NCBI RefSeq assembly: GCF_030272615.1
Contig: NC_081413.1
Span: forward strand, 16,256,285 to 16,316,284
From: Cryptomeria japonica
Lineage: Eukaryota > Streptophyta > Pinopsida > Cupressales > Cupressaceae
Length of the DNA stretch: 60,000 bases
Reading direction: 5' to 3'
In this document: one piece after another, positions 55,824-60,000 of the stretch
Position numbering within the stretch: position 1 is the first letter of the stretch
How the letters are laid out: each line of letters starts with the position of its first letter
Position numbers and translations under genes: made by a program
Notes under the pieces: model-generated
The model's database searches: none
What the model saw: only the letters and a program-made list of their open reading frames with translations
Told to the model about the DNA's origin: nothing

Positions 55824-58087
55824 TCTTGTCTCTTTTGCATTTAACATCTTTTGTTGCAGATTTTGTGTTTTTGAAGTTGCAGATCTGACATTTTTGACAA
55901 CATTTTGACATTTTCGCGTTTGCGTATTTTGAGATCACGTTTTTTATTTTTTGTCGCGTCTGTAATCTTTGGACTCACGTCTACATCTTTGACACTATTT
56001 TATTTTTTATTTTTTTACAGATTACAAGGTCGCGTTTGTGTTCCTAAATCAAGTCTGTGAAGCATTCAGACACATCTGTGTTCGGTAGTCGTGTCTTTGT
56101 TCAAAAGACGCGTTAGTGATGTATCTAGGCACGTTTGCATTTTTCTGTGGTGTTTGTGTTAGGTTTAACCGCTTTTATGTTTTACCTTTTGCATTTCAAT
56201 TTTTTAATCCAATTTTGAGGTTTTATTTCGTCATTCGGATTTCAGATCTGGTTTATTTTGAGCTAACATCTTCTGATCTAGCTAACAAAATCAGTGCATC
56301 TTGTCTTGAAAGAAAAATCGTTTTGTCGAAGGCCCCTATTTCATAAAGTCTTTTGGATCTAAAATTTACCTAACTTATGTGCTTGCGGGAAGGGGTGATC
56401 ATTTGAAACAATCCAAACTACTAACAAATCTTTTTTGTAGGACCTTGACAAAGATTTTCTTTTGATCTTTATTGTGTGCCTTATTTTCATAGATTATCAA
56501 ACACTTCAATTGGTGCACTAAAATTGAACCAGTGTCTTTTGTGTCTTGGGCAATAGGCTCTTTTTGTTCTATCTCTAGAGGGCCTATCTCCCCGTGTACT
56601 CATTAGGACTACTAGTGAGGAGAGAATGACCCAAGTGGTAGCGAGGAAAACCCATCCTCTTCTGAACCACTATAAACAACTATATCCATGGTGAAAGCCA
56701 TGGGTAACGTGTGGTGATTAGTTCATACTGACACTATGTCTCCCCATAAACCTGTTTGATCAAATTTATTTGATCATTGGTAGGGCGTAACCCCTACCAG
56801 CTGGGAGCCTTCTGTATTTATAGAGCTAAAAGTATTGTATGTATGGCCACATGAGCGAATGCCTTCACTAGCACTTTTTTGTTTTAGAAAGCCAAAATCC
56901 TTCTAGTTGTTGGATCAGGAGGTCGGACCTCTGGAGTGACCCACACACATATGGTTCTTAGTAGAGATACAAAGTTTGCCATGGGGATTTTTCATGGGGA
57001 TTGATGCTTGGCTGCCCCAGAGAAGTGAGTGTCGAAGGTGGAGCCAGTGGGGTCAAGCATCTAAGTATCCGCTCTGAATAGCATAGCCTCAGGGGAAACC
57101 CCATGTGGGATCAACAACTATTGTCTTGGCCAGCCATAAGAATTATGCTTATCTTATTTGGAACAATCAAACATTCAAGACCAAACATCAAAACATTATG
57201 TCTTTGGTGTCTTCAAGTGTATACAAAACATTTTTACATCAAACTATACACTTTCTTTGGATTCATTTTTGAGTCATTTTTTAGTCTAAATACTTGCAAA
57301 CATTGAGTCTTCATCAACATTGTGTCCTCTTGTCATGAAAAAACAGTAAAAAATTCAGAATTGGTCACAACAAGCAACTTCACACTTTGGAAAAATTACA
57401 CTTAATTTTTGGAAACGCATCTGTGTCTGATAGAATCACGTCTGTGTCATCTAGTCATGTCTATGCAGGGCAAAAACACGTCTGTGTTCTCTTAAGCAAT
57501 ATTACATTTACAAAATCTCAGAAATGCATCTTTGTCTGACAGAACCACGTCTGTGTCATTTAATCACATCTGTGAAGTATACAGGCACATCTATGTTCAG
57601 AATTGGAAAACTTTACAGTCCAGCCAACAAGAACAGTCAGTTTCAAACTTATTGAGCTTTTTAGGTTATCTCTCCATGTTTTCATCTAGCATTCAACCTA
57701 TCTTTGGGTCTCACAAAGTCCATCATTGCTTTACACCTTGCATTACATTCACATTTGTCTAAACTTGAGTCAAAAGGTCACTTGCTTGTCCTCATCTTGC
57801 TTTGTCATCACACTACATACAACAACATCTTTCTAAGTGCTCCCTCATCAAGGTCTATCACCTTTGGGTCTCATTTGGTCTTACTTAGAGTCAAGGTCAA
57901 CTTACCTCATCAAGAGAAACTATCATCTCTTTGGAAGCCACACCTACTCTACTACATACATACTTGGTCTTACACTTTGGACATTGCAAGTATACCTCAG
58001 ATTCATGTACATTCCATCCAACTCTTGGTCTTCCATTCTCTTTTCCAATTTCATCTAGTCTTCCACATCTTGGTCAATACCTAGTTC
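55824..58087 (+). other. G2 leader with CACGTCTGTG-type arrays
   Basis: About ten motif copies lie at 55915-56140 and eight at 57415-57600, separated by the block conserved with G1 (56460-57130). No convincing reading frame. The 290-bp repeats of the G1 leader are absent. Confidence 0.65.
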
Positions 58088-60000
58088 ATGGTTGAAACCC
58101 ATTCCTAAAAATATAGGAGAGAAACTAAAGAGGCTCATGAGTTCCTATGAGTATGACAATGATGTCTTTTTCAATTCTGATCATACCACATTACCTAACA
58201 TGGATGCCCATAGAAACATTCCAAATGTTGAGAACACGGACACTACAAACAACAATGATACATACAATGACAATATGGATAACTTTTCTGTACATTCAGC
58301 AAAAGTGGAAGACTCCATTATGGATCCCCATTTCAATGGATTGGTTGAGGAAATCATGAGAAGAGATAGACAATATTTCTTACAAGTGATGGCACAAAGT
58401 GGATCCAAGATACCTCATGATTTTGATATGTCTCAAATAATAGAACATCGACCTTTTCAACAACCTCACCTCAACATGGATCAAAGGAGGCCTAATAGTG
58501 GAGGCAACTGAGGACCATATATGGTGCCTGAATCACCATCATCTTTGTTTCAAAAACCTGAGGTTCCATACACACATGGTCAAGCATATGATACTCACCT
58601 TTGCAGACCATTATGGAAGTCTTATGCAGAAAAATATACTCAATCACATACCAATGCTAAGGATCAACCACCAAAGCAATTGGATATCCAAAGGCATGAT
58701 CAAATTTTGGACACAAGGAAACCCCGCGTCAAATTTAGGGGCAACACACTAGAACAAACTCATGACATGCCTGTAGAGTATGGTATACATGGACAAAACG
58801 GATATTCCATTCCTCATCGTGACTCTATACCAAGTGGTCCTTACATGCAGCATCACTATATACCTCCTCCATATGAACATGTGTATGGTCAATACCATCC
58901 ATATATGCAACATGCTCTTCCTCCACCTGGTGCCTCAGGCATGGGATATGGTCTAAGAAGTCGATCTCCACCTAAGAACAATTTAGAACAGCAAATTAAG
59001 GACTTACAAAAGAAAATGTAGGACATAAATACACCAAAGCCAACTTATACAATGAGATACATATGTCACTATCCATTTGACAAAAGCATTCCAATGCCTC
59101 CTTTTCCTACACATTTAGTGACACCTAAGTTCGATAGGTACAGAGGAAAAGGAGATCCTAAGGCACATATAAGACAGTTTTTCACAGCTTGCATTGAGGT
59201 AGCAGCGGAAGAGACATATTTGATGAGATTATTCCCACAAAGCTTAGGTGATCAAGCTATGGAATGGTTGTACCAATTCCCACCTAGAATTAAGTCATGG
59301 GGTGACTTAGTAGAGGCATTTATCCAACATTTCTCATAAACATAGAGATATACATATCAATCACTACCTTGTGCAACACCAAACGAAGGGATGGAGAGTC
59401 TTTTTTATCATTTTTACAAAGATGGAGAAATCTAGCCAGTAGATGCTCTTGTAAAATTCCACAAAAATAAATGGTAGAGATGTTCATGCAGAATGTCCAC
59501 AAAGAAATTGGTTATGACTTGAGAAAAGCTTGTTTGTCCACCTTCAAGGACGTCATTGAAAAAGGCTTAGCGACAGATAAGGTCCTAATTGAACAAGGAG
59601 TAATTAAGATATTCAAAGAAAACAAAGAAGACTTTAAAGGAAAAGACAAGCCAATATTTTGGAATAAAAACAAGAACACAATCAATGATGTTGTTGTTGA
59701 TGCCAATACAGTACGACCCAAAATCATTTTTTTGGGATCAAGCTCTACAAACAATCAAGTGAATCCTCAAACAACTTCCAAATCATGAAGGAAGTACACC
59801 CCATTGGGAGAACCAATAGAGTCAACCTTTAAGAAGCTAGTGGCAAACAAGATAATAACAATTCCAGATCTGCCTCCATATGAGCCAAAGGTTAAACCAA
59901 ATTGGTGGAATGATGATGAGTATTGTGAATTTCATTAGAGCAAGGGACATAAAATAGGAAATTGTCATCGATTGAATAACATCATACAAGACCTTATTGA
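58088..60000 (+). pseudogene. G2 gag, broken, runs off the window
   Basis: ATG 58088 corresponds to the G1 start. A ~14-bp deletion near 58140 relative to G1 shifts the frame. Stops lie at 58509, about 59019 and 59337. A second frameshift near 59340-59400 precedes the capsid end (KEIGYDLRKACLSTF), and a TAG lies at about 59936 in the knuckle-like patch. The Retrotrans_gag core MEWLYQFPPRIKSWG is at about 59260. G2 keeps Gln at the codon where G1 has its first stop, so the two decayed independently. Confidence 0.88.

Larger units (their letters stand above)
55044..60000 (+). mobile_element. G2: Tat-like Ty3/gypsy element, 5' part
   Basis: 5' LTR, primer site, leader and gag, closely related to G1 and in the same orientation; truncated by the window edge. 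The expected target duplication on the far side is CCTAT (55039-55043). Confidence 0.9.

Overview
This window is transposon-dense plant nuclear DNA with no intact host gene that I can recognise. The lineages are plant-specific: Ty3/gypsy elements of Tat type with an antisense plant-mobile-domain (PMD) gene, Ty1/copia elements primed at TGGTATCAGAGC, and L1-type LINEs with a DUF4283-like ORF1 and a C-terminal RNase H. The low gene content, large old elements and AT-rich LTRs suit a large seed-plant genome. A conifer or other gymnosperm is my best guess, but the sequence alone does not prove it. Nearly every coding region is broken by stops or frameshifts.

Layout. 1-~3640: right end of a gypsy element (G0) with antisense PMD pseudogene, a periodic AGCGCT array, polypurine tract and 3' LTR. 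3640-5315: sequence of unclear origin with a (TG)33 tract, a half RING-H2 fragment and AT-rich DNA. 5316-8014: a 5'-truncated LINE (LINE-2, minus strand) with 14-bp target-site duplications, an intact RNase H ORF and an extra unknown ORF. 8015-10354: non-coding, probably including part of a solo copia-like LTR. 10355-20706: degraded Tat-like element (G1, plus strand) with 5' LTR, leader, gag, protease, integrase C-terminus and antisense PMD, but without RT, RNase H or integrase core; only a ~50-65 bp remnant of its 3' LTR survives.

21706-54018 is one LINE (LINE-1, plus strand, about 6.2 kb without insertions) split by a 26-kb nest. Copia B (minus strand, 26984-53120, duplication GGATC) sits in the LINE. 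Copia A (plus strand, 27827-34449, duplication TAGAC) sits in copia B's left LTR. Gypsy C (minus strand, 39457-51956, duplication ATACC) sits in copia B's right LTR. With the insertions removed, the two copia B LTRs are about 1414 and 1423 bp, which confirms the reconstruction. 54241-55043 is a relative of the G0 LTR, interrupted at its TATA box by a second Tat-like element (G2, 55044 to beyond 60000, plus strand), a relative of G1.

Most notable: gypsy C carries an RNase H domain upstream of RT, between protease and RT; G0 and G1 carry antisense PMD genes; G0 has fifteen AGCGCT palindromes about 21 bp apart; the G1/G2 LTRs carry a ladder of five AT palindromes, one of which differs in both arms together; and LINE-2's RNase H ORF takes its ATG from the target DNA. 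Stops in gypsy C are nearly all one C-to-T change from a Gln codon, which suits decay of methylated, silenced DNA. All homology calls are by eye from motifs.
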